A stretch of DNA of 64,000 bases from Ditibartonella apihabitans (GCF_002007485.1 NZ_CP015820.1:1054001-1118000), one strand, 5' to 3'; positions 49,132 through 59,118 are shown, numbered from the stretch's first letter. Program-made: numbers and translations. Notes: generated from the sequence alone by a model not told the origin.

Positions 49132-50379
49132 TCAAAACCGTGTTAGACTGAAAGCATCAGGAGATGTCAATGGTTGTTCACCTGCCATTATCTCGGCAAG
49201 TAATTTTCCACTAACCGCTCCAAGCGTCAATCCATGATGCGCATGACCAAAATTGAGCCAAAGACCTTTATGTGCAGGCGCTTTCCCGATAATCGGACGC
49301 ATGTCCGAAAGACAAGGGCGTTCACCGAGCCAAGGTTTTGTCTCGACATATTCACCGAGCGGAAAAATGTTTTTTGCAATTTTTTCAGCCCGCTTTAATT
49401 GTGTCCAATAAGGCGGGGCTTTCGGACTTGCAAATTCGATTCCTGTTGTGAGCCGGATTCCTTGACGCATTGGCGCCAATACAAAACCGGCGACGGGATC
49501 ACATATTGAATGCTCAAGAACAGTCTTCTCGTCAACTTGGCGGAAGTGAATATGATAGCCACGTTTTACGGCAAACGGAATGTGACGATAGCCGAATTTG
49601 TTCATAAATTGGATGGACTGGGGGCCAAGAGCAACGACAATGTCGGGTGCCCCGATCGATATGCCGTTATCATTTATTTGCCAGAGCCCGTTATTATATT
49701 CGGTTTTCAAAGCATCGAGTGTCACGAAACTCCCACCTTGTTTGATAAAATAACGCGCATAAGCGGCGGTCAACCCGCCGGGATCATTGACCGTTTTCGG
49801 GTCAAGCCAATGAATACCGCCGACAAGCTGCGGACTGATAGATGGAACACGCTGAATTAAAGCGTTCCGGTCAAGAACGTCATAATTGAGGTGAAAACGC
49901 TCAAGCGAAAGAAGATGGTTTTTCGCTTTATCAAAATCTTTATCGGTGCGGAATATCTCGAGCCACCCCTTCGGCTCGATAAAGGAAGTGGCACCGGCTA
50001 ATTCGGCTAAAAAATCGTGTTCTTTGACGCTATTTTCGATAAGCGGCAACAAAGCCAAAGTCGATTTTTTTAAGTTTTTCGGTGATGATTGGCACCAGAA
50101 CTTGAAGAGCCATGGTGCTATGTGAGGCAGGTAAGTCCAGTCAAACCGCACATCGGTTTGATGATTGAAGGCATAGGCGATAAGACGCGAAAATTCTCGC
50201 GGAAAATGGTAAGGAATGACGCTTGATCTCTCAATCAATCCCGCATTGCCGTAACTTGTTCCCTGTCCGGCGTCTTTTTTATCGACAAGGCAGACATGAT
50301 AGCCTCTCAATTGAAGATGTAAACATGTGCATACGCCGACAATTCCGGCTCCGAGCACGATAACATCAAATTTTTTCAT
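49132..50379 (-). CDS. FAD-dependent D-amino-acid dehydrogenase-like oxidoreductase
   Basis: A 415-residue DAO-fold flavoprotein similar to DadA and to opine/hydroxyproline oxidase subunits. The N-terminal dinucleotide motif [17 protein letters not shown] (residues 4-20) with [19 protein letters not shown], and the C-terminal [20 protein letters not shown], frame the FAD site. Such enzymes oxidise the amine of D-amino acids, or the secondary amine of opine-like compounds, passing electrons to the respiratory chain. ATG 50379 is preferred over an in-frame TTG at 50397. Being inside a transporter operon, it probably acts on the imported compound. Confidence 0.82.
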   Translation of the reverse strand: MKKFDVIVLGAGIVGVCTCLHLQLRGYHVCLVDKKDAGQGTSYGNAGLIERSSVIPYHFPREFSRLIAYAFNHQTDVRFDWTYLPHIAPWLFKFWCQSSPKNLKKSTLALLPLIENSVKEHDFLAELAGATSFIEPKGWLEIFRTDKDFDKAKNHLLSLERFHLNYDVLDRNALIQRVPSISPQLVGGIHWLDPKTVNDPGGLTAAYARYFIKQGGSFVTLDALKTEYNNGLWQINDNGISIGAPDIVVALGPQSIQFMNKFGYRHIPFAVKRGYHIHFRQVDEKTVLEHSICDPVAGFVLAPMRQGIRLTTGIEFASPKAPPYWTQLKRAEKIAKNIFPLGEYVETKPWLGERPCLSDMRPIIGKAPAHKGLWLNFGHAHHGLTLGAVSGKLLAEIMAGEQPLTSPDAFSLTRF

Positions 50380-50418
50380 TTGAACGTAATCCCGCAATCC
50401 TCTTTTATTCGGCTGACA

Positions 50419-51129
50419 TTAACGCAGATGACGTGTCAGTCTACGTTCTGTCACGCCGATCAAGCGCCGAACAATTTCAACGATAATCAGATAAAGTACA
50501 GCCGCCCAGATATAGACCTGAAAATCGAATGTACGTGAATAGGCAAGTTTGGCAACGCCCATCAGATCATAAACTGTTACGAGAGATGCAACAGCACTGG
50601 CTTTGATCATAAGGATGAACTCGTTTCCTAAAGGACGCAATGCCATGATCATGGATTGCGGTAATATAACACGGATGAATGTGGTTTTCCGGCTAAGCCC
50701 CAATGCTTTGGCCGCTTCATATTGTCCGTTAGGTACCGATTGCATGCTGCCGCGGAAAATTTCGGCCTGATAAGCAGCGGTATTCAACGCGAAAATGAAC
50801 AGACAACACCACCATGAGCTTTGGAAAAACCACCACAATCCGACGCTTTTCCAAAAAACACTGAATGAGCCGATGCCGTAATAAAAGAGAAATAATTGTG
50901 CAAGGAGCGGCGAACCACGGAAGAAATAGATGTAAATACGAGCCGGTAAACGCAGAAACGAATGTTTCGAGCGCCAAGCAAATGTTATCATGATGCTCAA
51001 GAAAAAGCCGACCGTATAGGAAAGCGCCACGAGTTTTACGGTGACGAAAAAACCGTCAATAAATTTCGGGCCATAGCGGCTCAAAATATCCGGATTGATG
51101 ATAAAATGCAAAAAGTCGGGTATCATCAT
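50419..51129 (-). CDS. Polar amino-acid ABC transporter, permease (HisM/OccM type)
   Basis: A 236-residue inner-membrane permease of the HisMQ family with about five helices. The EAA loop reads GQYEAAKALGLSRKTTFIRVIL then PQSM (about residues 134-160), the contact site for the ATPase. The start ATGA overlaps the stop of the preceding permease by 4 bases, so the two are translationally coupled and likely form a heterodimer. Confidence 0.92.
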   Translation of the reverse strand: MMIPDFLHFIINPDILSRYGPKFIDGFFVTVKLVALSYTVGFFLSIMITFAWRSKHSFLRLPARIYIYFFRGSPLLAQLFLFYYGIGSFSVFWKSVGLWWFFQSSWWCCLFIFALNTAAYQAEIFRGSMQSVPNGQYEAAKALGLSRKTTFIRVILPQSMIMALRPLGNEFILMIKASAVASLVTVYDLMGVAKLAYSRTFDFQVYIWAAVLYLIIVEIVRRLIGVTERRLTRHLR

Positions 51130-51845
51130 GCGGATACCTTTTGATAACAGGCATTGGCACGCTTTTCCAAATGGCGGATAATGAAAGAAGAAACGGCCGA
51201 AAAGATAAGATAGATGACACAGGCAGTCAGGTAGAAAAACATCGGTTTTTTCGTTGCTGCGACAGCGAGATTTGTCTGACGCATCACATCGACGAGCGCG
51301 ATCGTTGAAACAAGAGACGTATCCTTGAGTAATGTCAACCAGTTGTTTGAAAGACCGGGCAGGGCGTTGCGTGCGAGTTGTGGTAAAACCACACGAAAAA
51401 ACGTTGTGGCAGGCGAAAGACTCAAAGCTTTGGCAGCTTCATATTGGCCGCTATCCAGTACTTTGAAAGCGCCGAGCCACACTTCGCAGGAGAAAGCGGC
51501 AAAGACCATTCCCAAAGCCAAAACACCGGCAAAAAATGCATTGACCGAAAAGTCTGCTTCTATATTAAGATGTGCCATCAATGATTGTACGAGGGTCTGC
51601 AATCCGTAATAGACAAGAAACAATGTCAATAATTCAGGTAATCCTCGGAATATTGCGGAAAATATTGTTGCAATAATCCGGAAAAATTTCACATCCGACT
51701 GAATCATGAGCGAGCAGATGAGACCAAGGGGAAGCCCCAAAGGTAGACAACAAAGCGCGAGTGACAAAGTCACTCCCGCTCCGATGAGCATAACCATACC
51801 CCAACCGCCACTGCCAAATGACAGCAATGACAAATACTCGATCAT
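51126..51845 (-). CDS. Polar amino-acid ABC transporter, permease (HisQ/OccQ type)
   Basis: A 239-residue HisMQ-family permease: about five helices and an EAA loop GQYEAAKALSLSPATTFFRVVL then PQLA. FRGLPELLTLFLVYYG near residue 68 is the typical RGTPxLVQ-like region. ATG 51845 follows GGAG at nine bases; an in-frame TTG precedes it. It overlaps the next permease by 4 bases. Confidence 0.92.
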   Translation of the reverse strand: MIEYLSLLSFGSGGWGMVMLIGAGVTLSLALCCLPLGLPLGLICSLMIQSDVKFFRIIATIFSAIFRGLPELLTLFLVYYGLQTLVQSLMAHLNIEADFSVNAFFAGVLALGMVFAAFSCEVWLGAFKVLDSGQYEAAKALSLSPATTFFRVVLPQLARNALPGLSNNWLTLLKDTSLVSTIALVDVMRQTNLAVAATKKPMFFYLTACVIYLIFSAVSSFIIRHLEKRANACYQKVSA

Positions 51846-51913
51846 CAATGAAAGCTCCGGTTATTCGTTATCAATAGCCGATAGAAAAATTGCAAAATGA
51901 TTCAACCGGTTAA

Positions 51914-52666
51914 TTAATAAATATCGGATTGAAAGTACTTTTTGGCAATTTTGTCATAGGTACCATCAGCACGAATATCATCAATCGCTTTGTTCAGACG
52001 ATTCTTCAAATCATCCGAATTCTTGCGAATGGCAATGGAAATCGGCTCTCTTGTACCTTCAACTTCGCCAAGTAGTTTGCAGCAATCCTTGCCATCTTTT
52101 TCAAGCCAGGTCAGAAGCGGGAATTTATCATGAATAATCGCGTCGAGACGGTGATTGATCAAATCGCTATTGGCTTCTTCGGGCGTTGGATAAAGCTTCA
52201 GATTGGTTCCCTCGGGGGCATAGTTATCTTCAGCATAGATTGCCTGTGTTGTACCGGCCTGTGCACCGAGATTTTTTCCGTTGAGAGATTGTGGACTGAG
52301 GTCCTTGATGTCCGAATCCTTCGGAACAGCAACAGCAAGTGTTGTTGTATAATAGCGATTTGTGAAATCGACTTTTTGCTTGCGTTCTTCGGTCGGGACC
52401 ATTGAAGCAATAATAGCATCATACTTTTTTGCGAGAAGTCCGGGAATGATCCCTTCCCAATCCTGGGCTGTAACTGTGCATTCAACTTTCATTTTGTCGC
52501 ATAATGCATAGGCGATATCGACATCGAAACCATGAAGATTGTTATTGGAGTCAACGTAACTGAATGGCGGATAGGCTCCTTCGGTTGCGATACGCAAGTT
52601 TTCAGCATGTGCGGAAAAGCTCATCATAAGGCTTCCCAAAACGAGTCCAGCTGCTAGGATTTTCAT
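51914..52666 (-). CDS. Polar amino-acid ABC transporter, periplasmic substrate-binding protein
   Basis: A 250-residue family-3 solute-binding protein: signal peptide ending SAHA (residue 21), then LRIATEGAYPPFSYVDSNNN with the aromatic/acidic ligand residues, MVPTEERKQKVDFTNRYY and the Arg-containing loop typical of cationic/polar amino acid binders. Two adjacent Cys lie in GKDCCKLLG (near residue 190). ATG 52666 is preceded by AGGAGT; the longer frame is rejected. First gene of the operon. Lysine/arginine/ornithine, histidine, octopine-like or D-amino-acid ligands are all possible. Confidence 0.93.
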   Translation of the reverse strand: MKILAAGLVLGSLMMSFSAHAENLRIATEGAYPPFSYVDSNNNLHGFDVDIAYALCDKMKVECTVTAQDWEGIIPGLLAKKYDAIIASMVPTEERKQKVDFTNRYYTTTLAVAVPKDSDIKDLSPQSLNGKNLGAQAGTTQAIYAEDNYAPEGTNLKLYPTPEEANSDLINHRLDAIIHDKFPLLTWLEKDGKDCCKLLGEVEGTREPISIAIRKNSDDLKNRLNKAIDDIRADGTYDKIAKKYFQSDIY

Positions 52667-52692
52667 GTTGTACTCCTGTTTTAAACAAAATA

Positions 52693-52720
52693 ATTCTATT
52701 CCAATTAGTCTTAGCGCCAA
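52693..52720 (-). promoter_or_regulatory. Candidate promoter of the amino-acid transporter operon
   Basis: On the minus strand TTGGCG (-35), a 16-base spacer and TAGAAT (-10) lie about 27-54 bases before the binding-protein start. The -10 matches five of six consensus bases. Confidence 0.4.
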
Positions 52721-52997
52721 GTTTTAGCCAAGGGCAATTTAAAAACATAAATCCACCGAAATATCCCTGAAAAACGCTTCATTGTCTCTCTCCATTGATG
52801 TGCAGCCGTCAGTTTGAACGGAAATGAAAATCCTGCCGTTTTTTGAACGAGTTCAATCAAGCATGGCAATGCTTGTCGATCTCACCAGTTTTTACTGGAA
52901 AAACTTGAAATCATGTGCGCCCTTTTAATAATGGGGCATGAAGTTTGCCTCCTTCAGGACAATTATAGCGTGATACGTGAAATAAATGGTTCTCGGC
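52721..52997. other. Intergenic region upstream of the transporter operon
   Basis: No supported gene. CAAGCAT-GGCA-ATGCTTG (52858-52875) is a perfect 7-bp hairpin, followed by a CCAG...CTGG element near 52895. Their role is unknown; an operator or a terminator for the small minus-strand frame downstream is possible. Confidence 0.4.
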
Positions 52998-53321
52998 CTA
53001 CATAAAACCATTGCCGGACATGGGTGACATCAGGCGCAAATAAAAGGTAAGACCGAGAGCTTGAAAAATGCCGAATCTATTTTTTAACAGGTGTTCGTAA
53101 ACCCTTGTAAGTTCGATATTTTTTTGCCGCCTAATAAAGAGTTTTGCTGCCGTTTCTCGTTCCGGTTTTATATTCAATCGGCTTAAAGCACGTTGAAGGA
53201 TAAGGACTGAACGCAATTTGAGCAATAAATAGGTTTCGGGCAGTTTCGGAAATGCTGCCATATTGCTCAATGCTCCGAAAGTTACCGATCTATTTTCTAT
53301 CCAATATTGACTATTCTTCAT
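52998..53321 (-). CDS. Doubtful hypothetical protein
   Basis: A 107-residue frame from ATG 53321 with no ribosome site. The sequence is basic and Leu-rich (LLLKLRSVLILQRALSRLNI) with no signal peptide and no recognised family. The frame is intact over 320 bases, which is longer than most chance frames here, but nothing else supports it. It could be a gene, or the remnant of one. Confidence 0.3.
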   Translation of the reverse strand: MKNSQYWIENRSVTFGALSNMAAFPKLPETYLLLKLRSVLILQRALSRLNIKPERETAAKLFIRRQKNIELTRVYEHLLKNRFGIFQALGLTFYLRLMSPMSGNGFM

Positions 53322-53460
53322 ATTGAAACAGTTAACCCACTAACTTCTGGAAACTTGAAAGTCCTCGGTTTTTCGTTATGGCTTTCATTTTAAAAAACCA
53401 ACATATAGTTGATTATCTTTATGATATTTTGGAAAAAGCAGATAACCTTAAGGAGAACTC

Positions 53461-54765
53461 ATGCAGAGCGCCCAGACGCTTACGAAAGATTCGACTGAAA
53501 ACGAAAGTCCGGCGGTTTCGAGGAAAGTTATTATCGCTGCCGTTATAGGGGGCATGCTCGAATGGTATGATTTCGGTGCCTATGCACTTTTTGCCTATCT
53601 CATTTCCGACCAGTTTTTCCCGACCGGCAATGAAACGGTGTCGATGCTGCTTACCTTTATCACTTTTGCCATAGGCTTTTTGACCCGTCCTCTTGGAGCC
53701 ATTATTCTGGGAAGTTATTCCGATCGCGTAGGTCGAAAGTCGGCATTGTCGTTGACGATGATTCTGATGGCTATCGGCATGGGGATTATCGCAATATGTC
53801 CGACTTATACGCAGATCGGCATAATTGCACCGATAATTATTGTCATTGCCAGACTTATACAGGGTATCTCGGCGGGAGGAGAAATCGGCTCGGCATTGTC
53901 TATCCTCGTTGAAACGGCGCCTGCAAATAAACGGGGCCAATATGCTGCTTGGCAACAGGTCAGTCAGACGGGCGCATTTCTTGTGGCAGGCATCATAGGT
54001 TGGATGATTACCGCGTTTCTGCCGCTTGAAGATGTTGCGCTTTGGGGCTGGCGTGTGGCTTTTGCCTTCGGCATGCTGGTTGCTCCTGTGGGATTTTACG
54101 TTCGTCGACAAATTGACGAATCACCGGAATTCTTGGCCGAGAGGAACAAAGGCGTCAAAGAACATGTACCTTTTGCCATTTTGCTCAAAAATAGCTGGAA
54201 GCCGCTATTGATAGGTATCGGCATTGTTATGATCTGGACAGTGACGAGCAAGACCGCTAGTTCCTTTATGGCAACCTATGCAATTAACAATTTGCATATG
54301 GCTTTGACGTCTCCTTATCTCGGCATGATCGTAATGGGCGTTGTTTTACTGTTTTGCCCGCTGGTTGGAGCATGGTCGGATAAGATCGGACGGCGTCCGA
54401 TTATGATTGGAGCGGCTATCGCCATTTTTGTTTTCGCCTATCCGTCATTCTGGATATTGTCAGCCCATCCGAATGTGTGGGTCCTTATCGGCCAACAATT
54501 CTTTTATGCGGTTCTTATGGTGCTTTATACGGCGCCTGCATCGGCAGCCTTATCCGAACTCTTTCCGACAGCTTTCCGCTCTTCAGGAATTGCACTTTCC
54601 TATAATATAGCCGTTACGATATTCGGTGGTTTTTCTGCCGCAATATCCACCGCGCTTATCGGAATGACCGGAGACAATCGTGCAATTGCCTATTATATTA
54701 TGTTTGCGGCTTTTATAAGCGTTGTGGCACTTTTATATTCTGGTAAAATAACGAAATTGAAATAG
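53461..54765 (+). CDS. MFS transporter, metabolite:H+ symporter (MHS) family
   Basis: A 434-residue 12-helix transporter. MHS hallmarks are the EWYDFGAYALFAYLI segment in helix 1, TRPLGAIILGSYSDRVGRKS in the 2-3 loop (about residues 72-91), QGISAGGEIGSA in helix 4-5 and SDKIGRRP in the 8-9 loop. Relatives (ProP, KgtP, CitA, ShiA) import proline/betaine, ketoglutarate, citrate or shikimate by proton symport. ATG 53461 follows AAGGAGAA. It lies 50 bases upstream of the M20 hydrolase, suggesting import of an acylated or amidated compound that is then hydrolysed. Confidence 0.88.
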   Translation: MQSAQTLTKDSTENESPAVSRKVIIAAVIGGMLEWYDFGAYALFAYLISDQFFPTGNETVSMLLTFITFAIGFLTRPLGAIILGSYSDRVGRKSALSLTMILMAIGMGIIAICPTYTQIGIIAPIIIVIARLIQGISAGGEIGSALSILVETAPANKRGQYAAWQQVSQTGAFLVAGIIGWMITAFLPLEDVALWGWRVAFAFGMLVAPVGFYVRRQIDESPEFLAERNKGVKEHVPFAILLKNSWKPLLIGIGIVMIWTVTSKTASSFMATYAINNLHMALTSPYLGMIVMGVVLLFCPLVGAWSDKIGRRPIMIGAAIAIFVFAYPSFWILSAHPNVWVLIGQQFFYAVLMVLYTAPASAALSELFPTAFRSSGIALSYNIAVTIFGGFSAAISTALIGMTGDNRAIAYYIMFAAFISVVALLYSGKITKLK

Positions 54766-54815
54766 GGGAAAATCCGGAGTGCCTCGCGAGAAAGGCACGC
54801 CGGCTGTAATTGAAA

Positions 54816-55982
54816 ATGATAGAAGATAGTTGTGAAGTCGCTGCTGCCATCAGGCTCTATCTGCCAGAAATGACCGCGTTGCGCCATCAAATCCACTCCA
54901 ATCCCGAGACCGGTTTTGAAGAAAAAGCAACCTCTGCTATTGTTGCCAAATTGCTTGAGGGGTGGGGATATAAAGTCTCCAAGCTTGCCGGAACCGGCAT
55001 AGTTGCAACTTTAAAAGCCGGAAATGGCGAAAAAACATTGGGGCTACGCGCTGATATGGATGCCTTGCCGGTTACCGAACAAACCGGCTTGTCCTATGCC
55101 AGTAAAAACTCCGGAAAAATGCATGCCTGCGGCCATGACGGGCACACATCAAGCTTGTTGGCGGCGGCTCGCTATCTGGCTCGCACAAAGCAATTTTCCG
55201 GTACGCTCAATCTTATTTTCCAGCCGGCCGAAGAAGGTTTGGGGGGTGCACGGCGTATGATTGAAGAGGGAATTTTTGAAAAATTCCCCTGCGAGGCTAT
55301 CTTCGGCTATCATAATGTTCCGGGTGTTCCAGTAGGGAAATTCTGCTTTATTCCGGGTGCCGCAACCGCCGCTTCGGACCGCGCAAGAATTGTTGTTAAG
55401 GGAAAAAGCGGCCATGGTGCGCAGCCGGAAACATCGGTCGATCCGATTGTTGTCGGTGCTGCAATTGTTACTTCATTGCAAACAATAGTTTCGCGCAATA
55501 TATCGCCGTTAAAAGCTGCCGTTGTAACGGTAGCAAGTTTTCACGCCGGCGAAGCATATAACATCATTCCGGCAACCGCAGAATTGAAACTGACGATCCG
55601 CAGCTATGACGAGACAACGCGCAATTTTCTTGAAAAACGTGTAAAAGAGATTGCCGAATATCAGGCAAATGTCTTCGGAGCAAAATGTGAAATCGACTAT
55701 TTTCATCTCAATCCTGCTTGCCAAAACGATAGAACACTGACCGCTTTTGCTCGTAGTGTTGCCGAAAAAACGTTTGGCAAAGACGCTATCGAAGAGCGGT
55801 CGCAACCGTTCACTTTCAGTGAAGATTTTTCTTATATGCTTCAGAAGAAGCAAGGCTGTTATTTCTTTATAGGTAATGGCAACACCGCAAACCTCCACAG
55901 CGACCATTATGATTTCAATGATGAATTGTTATTGCGTGCAAGCACTTATTGGGTGCGGCTGGTTGAAACTTATCTTAGCTAG
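54816..55982 (+). CDS. M20-family aminoacylase/hippurate hydrolase-like amidohydrolase
   Basis: A 388-residue M20D peptidase-family enzyme. Metal-binding motifs: MHACGHDGHT with Cys105 and His107, FQPAEEGLGGAR for the paired Glu, YHNVPGVPVG for the His, and a late FSEDFSYM region; the small lid/dimerisation domain sits between. Such enzymes remove acyl groups from amino acids (N-acyl or hippurate type) or the amide from IAA-type conjugates, in the cytosol. ATG 54816 is preferred over TTG 54810. The upstream MHS transporter may supply its substrate. Confidence 0.9.
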   Translation: MIEDSCEVAAAIRLYLPEMTALRHQIHSNPETGFEEKATSAIVAKLLEGWGYKVSKLAGTGIVATLKAGNGEKTLGLRADMDALPVTEQTGLSYASKNSGKMHACGHDGHTSSLLAAARYLARTKQFSGTLNLIFQPAEEGLGGARRMIEEGIFEKFPCEAIFGYHNVPGVPVGKFCFIPGAATAASDRARIVVKGKSGHGAQPETSVDPIVVGAAIVTSLQTIVSRNISPLKAAVVTVASFHAGEAYNIIPATAELKLTIRSYDETTRNFLEKRVKEIAEYQANVFGAKCEIDYFHLNPACQNDRTLTAFARSVAEKTFGKDAIEERSQPFTFSEDFSYMLQKKQGCYFFIGNGNTANLHSDHYDFNDELLLRASTYWVRLVETYLS

Positions 55983-56518
55983 AGTGAAAAATCGGGTGTT
56001 AGGCCTGTTTATTCAATGAGACAGGTTAGGTTCGCCTCGTTCTCACTTACCAACAATCAGAGGCCGAAAAACTTTTGAATCTTGAGAGTCCGACAGTTTC
56101 TGCAAAATTTCCGGCTTCCAAAATAATGACGTGTCCGAATATTACTCTCCGAACTCTTGTCGAACGTGGTTTTACCGATAATGGAATTTCCAAAGCCAGA
56201 AGTTTACGAAAGTCTTTTTAATTTACGAACTTCGCTTCAAAGCCTCACATATCTCGATAATGCTCCTCGAAAATGCGTTTCGAATGAAGACGTTATAGAA
56301 CTTACATGATTCATTACTTGAAAATGCCTGAAGCTTCGGAAAAGATTAATCGTAAAAATTCCCGCGCGACAGCGGCAGAGTAGTTCAGACGTTTCAAAAC
56401 CGAAAAATACAATCTTCACACGTGATTTAACTTCCAGTGTGATTTATTGTTGAAAGAGGTGGGGGTGAGCATGGGGTGGCTATTCCCCTTTTGAAAAGAA
56501 TCTGCTAATGAAAAAGTC
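55983..56518. other. Gene-free region before thyA
   Basis: 536 bases with no supportable gene. A CCTGT/ACAGG inverted repeat at about 56003-56026 could be a weak terminator for the hydrolase gene. Short open frames in this stretch lack ribosome sites. Confidence 0.45.
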
Positions 56519-57313
56519 ATGAAAAACTATCTTGACCTTCTTTCTTATGTTCTGAAAAACGGCGTTGACCGTTCCGATCGTACCGGAACGGGGACGCGTT
56601 CGGTATTTGGCTACCAGATGCGGTTTGATCTTTCCAAAGGCTTTCCGCTTTTGACCACGAAGAAGCTTCATGTCCGCTCGATTATCTATGAGCTGTTATG
56701 GTTTTTGCGTGGTGATACCAATATCAAATGGTTGAACGAACACGGCGTTTCTATCTGGAATGAATGGGCAGATAAAAATGGCGATCTCGGACCTGTTTAT
56801 GGCTATCAATGGCGGTCCTGGCCAGCTCCGGATGGCCGCCACATCGACCAGATTGCCAAGGTTGTCGACATGATTGTCAAGACCCCTTATTCCCGTAGAC
56901 TGATTGTTTCGGCGTGGAATCCCGCATTGGTTGATGAAATGGCATTGCCGCCGTGTCATTGCATGTTCCAGTTTTATGTGGCCGATGGAAAACTGTCTTG
57001 CCAGCTTTATCAACGTTCGGCAGACATATTTCTGGGAGTGCCTTTCAATATTGCCTCATATGCTTTGTTGACAATGATGATTGCACAAGTCACAGGGTTG
57101 AAGGCCGGAGATTTTGTTCACACATTCGGCGATGCCCATCTCTATACCAACCATTTTGAACAGGCGAAGCTGCAATTAACACGCGAACCATTGCCCTTGC
57201 CGACGATGAAACTTAATCCGGAAGTCAAGGATCTTTTCAAATTCGAATATGAGGATTTTGAACTCGAAAACTATGTAGCAGCGCCGCACATAAAAGCACC
57301 GGTGGCAGTCTGA
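56519..57313 (+). CDS. thyA: Thymidylate synthase
   Basis: A 264-residue enzyme converting dUMP to dTMP with methylene-tetrahydrofolate. Phosphate-site Arg segment [12 protein letters not shown] (residues 20-31), catalytic Cys146 in [12 protein letters not shown], the [20 protein letters not shown] stretch and the C-terminal IKAPVAV are all present. Length is the same as E. coli ThyA. The stop overlaps the folA start (TGATG), reflecting the need to regenerate the dihydrofolate it makes. Confidence 0.98.
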   Translation: MKNYLDLLSYVLKNGVDRSDRTGTGTRSVFGYQMRFDLSKGFPLLTTKKLHVRSIIYELLWFLRGDTNIKWLNEHGVSIWNEWADKNGDLGPVYGYQWRSWPAPDGRHIDQIAKVVDMIVKTPYSRRLIVSAWNPALVDEMALPPCHCMFQFYVADGKLSCQLYQRSADIFLGVPFNIASYALLTMMIAQVTGLKAGDFVHTFGDAHLYTNHFEQAKLQLTREPLPLPTMKLNPEVKDLFKFEYEDFELENYVAAPHIKAPVAV

Positions 57314-57819
57314 TGACAACGATCAGTCTCATTGTTGCTGTTGCTGAAAACGGTGTTATTGGTCGCGATGGCGGAATGCCGTGGCGTTTGTCAACCGATT
57401 TGAAGAGATTTAAATCACTGACACTCGGGCATCCTGTAATTATGGGGCGTAAAACATGGGATTCGCTCGGAAAGCCGCTACCGGAAAGGGTCAATATTGT
57501 CATCACCCGGGACAAGTCTTTTTCGGGCGAGGGGGCGCTTGTTGCCCATTCTCTTTCCGAAGCACGACAGATAGCCGAGGAAGAAGCAATAAAAGCAAAA
57601 ACGGATGAGATATTTGTCATCGGTGGAGGAACGGTCTTCAAAGAAGCGTTGCCTTTTGCCGATCGTATGTATGTGACGGAGATATTATCACCCGTTGAAG
57701 GCGATACATTTTTCCCGTCATTCAATCCTGAAAATTGGCGAGCTTTATCAACTGAAATGGTGCCGGAAGGGCCAAAAGACACATTTCCTACAAGATTTGT
57801 CGTCTATAAACGTCAATAA
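57313..57819 (+). CDS. folA: Dihydrofolate reductase
   Basis: A 168-residue NADPH-dependent reductase. The N-terminal SLIVAVAENGVIGRDGGMPW with the catalytic acidic residue in the following LSTDLKRFKSLT helix, HPVIMGRKTWDS and IFVIGGGTVFKEALPFADRM are typical of chromosomal DHFR. Coupled to thyA by a TGATG overlap. It regenerates tetrahydrofolate for thymidylate and one-carbon metabolism. Confidence 0.96.
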   Translation: MTTISLIVAVAENGVIGRDGGMPWRLSTDLKRFKSLTLGHPVIMGRKTWDSLGKPLPERVNIVITRDKSFSGEGALVAHSLSEARQIAEEEAIKAKTDEIFVIGGGTVFKEALPFADRMYVTEILSPVEGDTFFPSFNPENWRALSTEMVPEGPKDTFPTRFVVYKRQ

Positions 57820-57930
57820 GCTTTGAAAAAAGGACAAAAGCGCGATCAATGCGTTGAAACGTTAGATTTACATCCCTATAAAAGAGGAACGATAAATTTG
57901 CGCGACTATAGCGCTGAGCAAGAGGTGATT

Positions 57931-59118
57931 ATGCCCTGGAGCAATCAGAATGGCGGCGGCCCATGGGGAGGCGGCGGAAATAACGGCGGAAGCCCTTGGA
58001 GCGGTGGTGGAAATGATAATGGCAATAACAAAAATCCGTGGGGCGGAAAGCCGACAGGTTCGGGCGGCAATGGCGGCGGAAATAATGGCGGTAATGGTCC
58101 GGATATAGACGATATCTTGCGCAAAGGTCAGGATACACTCAAACAGTTCGGCGGTGGTGCCATCGTACTTGTTGTGATTATCGTTGCAATCATATTCTGG
58201 CTTTTTCAGTGTTTCTACATTGTCCAGCAGAATGAACAGGCTGTTGAACTGAGATTTGGTGTGCCGAAATCTGGCATTATCAATGACGGTCTTCATTTCC
58301 ATTTTTGGCCGATTGAAAATTATTTGAAAGTGCCACTTACGGAAAAATCGATTGCCATCGGCGGTAAGCCCGGGCAAACGCAACAGAGCGACGGTTTGAT
58401 GCTATCAAGCGACCAGAACATCGTCTATGTCAATTTTTCCGTATATTATCGCATTTCCGATCCGAGCAAATATCTCTTCAATGTCAATGAACAGGAAGGC
58501 ACTGTGCGTCAGGTTGCAGAAAGTGCCATGCGCGAAGTGATCGGACGCCGTCCGGTTGACGATGTTCTGCGTGACAAGAAAGAAGAAGTTGCCGATAACG
58601 TGAAAAAGATTATCCAGTCGACAGCCGATAAATATCAAATCGGTGTACAGATCAATCGTGTTTCTATAAGCGAGGCTGCTCCGCCGACGAAAGTTGCAGC
58701 AGCCTTTAATTCTGTTCAGCAGGCTGAACAGGAACGTGGACGTATGATTGAAGAGGGTAACCGCGTACGTTTCAAGAAATTGGGGCAAGCCAACGGTGAG
58801 GCTTCAAAAGCACGCGAAGTTGCCAAGGGTGAAAAAGCCCAGATGATTGAAGAGGCAAAAGGCCGTGCGGAACGTTTCGAAGCAATCTCGCATGAGGCAG
58901 CAGTAGCCCCCGAGGCGAGCCGCTACCGTCTCTATATGGAAACAATAGGAAGCATTCTCAATGCACCGGATAAACTGGTGCTTGATCAGAAAAACGGTGG
59001 ACCTGTTTCCTATTTGCCTTTGAACGAATTGATGTCGGCAAAGGATCGGCCGTCCGCAACTTCCACGGCGGCAAAGCCAACCCAATCTGGCTCTGATACC
59101 ACAGGAGGGCAACAGTAA
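57931..59118 (+). CDS. hflK: HflK, modulator of FtsH protease
   Basis: A 395-residue membrane protein. The N-terminus is low-complexity and Gly/Asn/Trp-rich (residues 1-60), one membrane helix follows (about 73-95, IVLVVIIVAIIFWLFQCF), then an SPFH/band-7 domain and a long coiled-coil rich in Glu/Ala/Lys, ending in a Ser/Thr/Gln tail. With HflC it forms a cage around FtsH and tempers its degradation of membrane proteins. ATG 57931 is chosen because the residues before it in the frame from 57823 are not conserved. It overlaps hflC by one base. Confidence 0.95.
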   Translation: MPWSNQNGGGPWGGGGNNGGSPWSGGGNDNGNNKNPWGGKPTGSGGNGGGNNGGNGPDIDDILRKGQDTLKQFGGGAIVLVVIIVAIIFWLFQCFYIVQQNEQAVELRFGVPKSGIINDGLHFHFWPIENYLKVPLTEKSIAIGGKPGQTQQSDGLMLSSDQNIVYVNFSVYYRISDPSKYLFNVNEQEGTVRQVAESAMREVIGRRPVDDVLRDKKEEVADNVKKIIQSTADKYQIGVQINRVSISEAAPPTKVAAAFNSVQQAEQERGRMIEEGNRVRFKKLGQANGEASKAREVAKGEKAQMIEEAKGRAERFEAISHEAAVAPEASRYRLYMETIGSILNAPDKLVLDQKNGGPVSYLPLNELMSAKDRPSATSTAAKPTQSGSDTTGGQQ

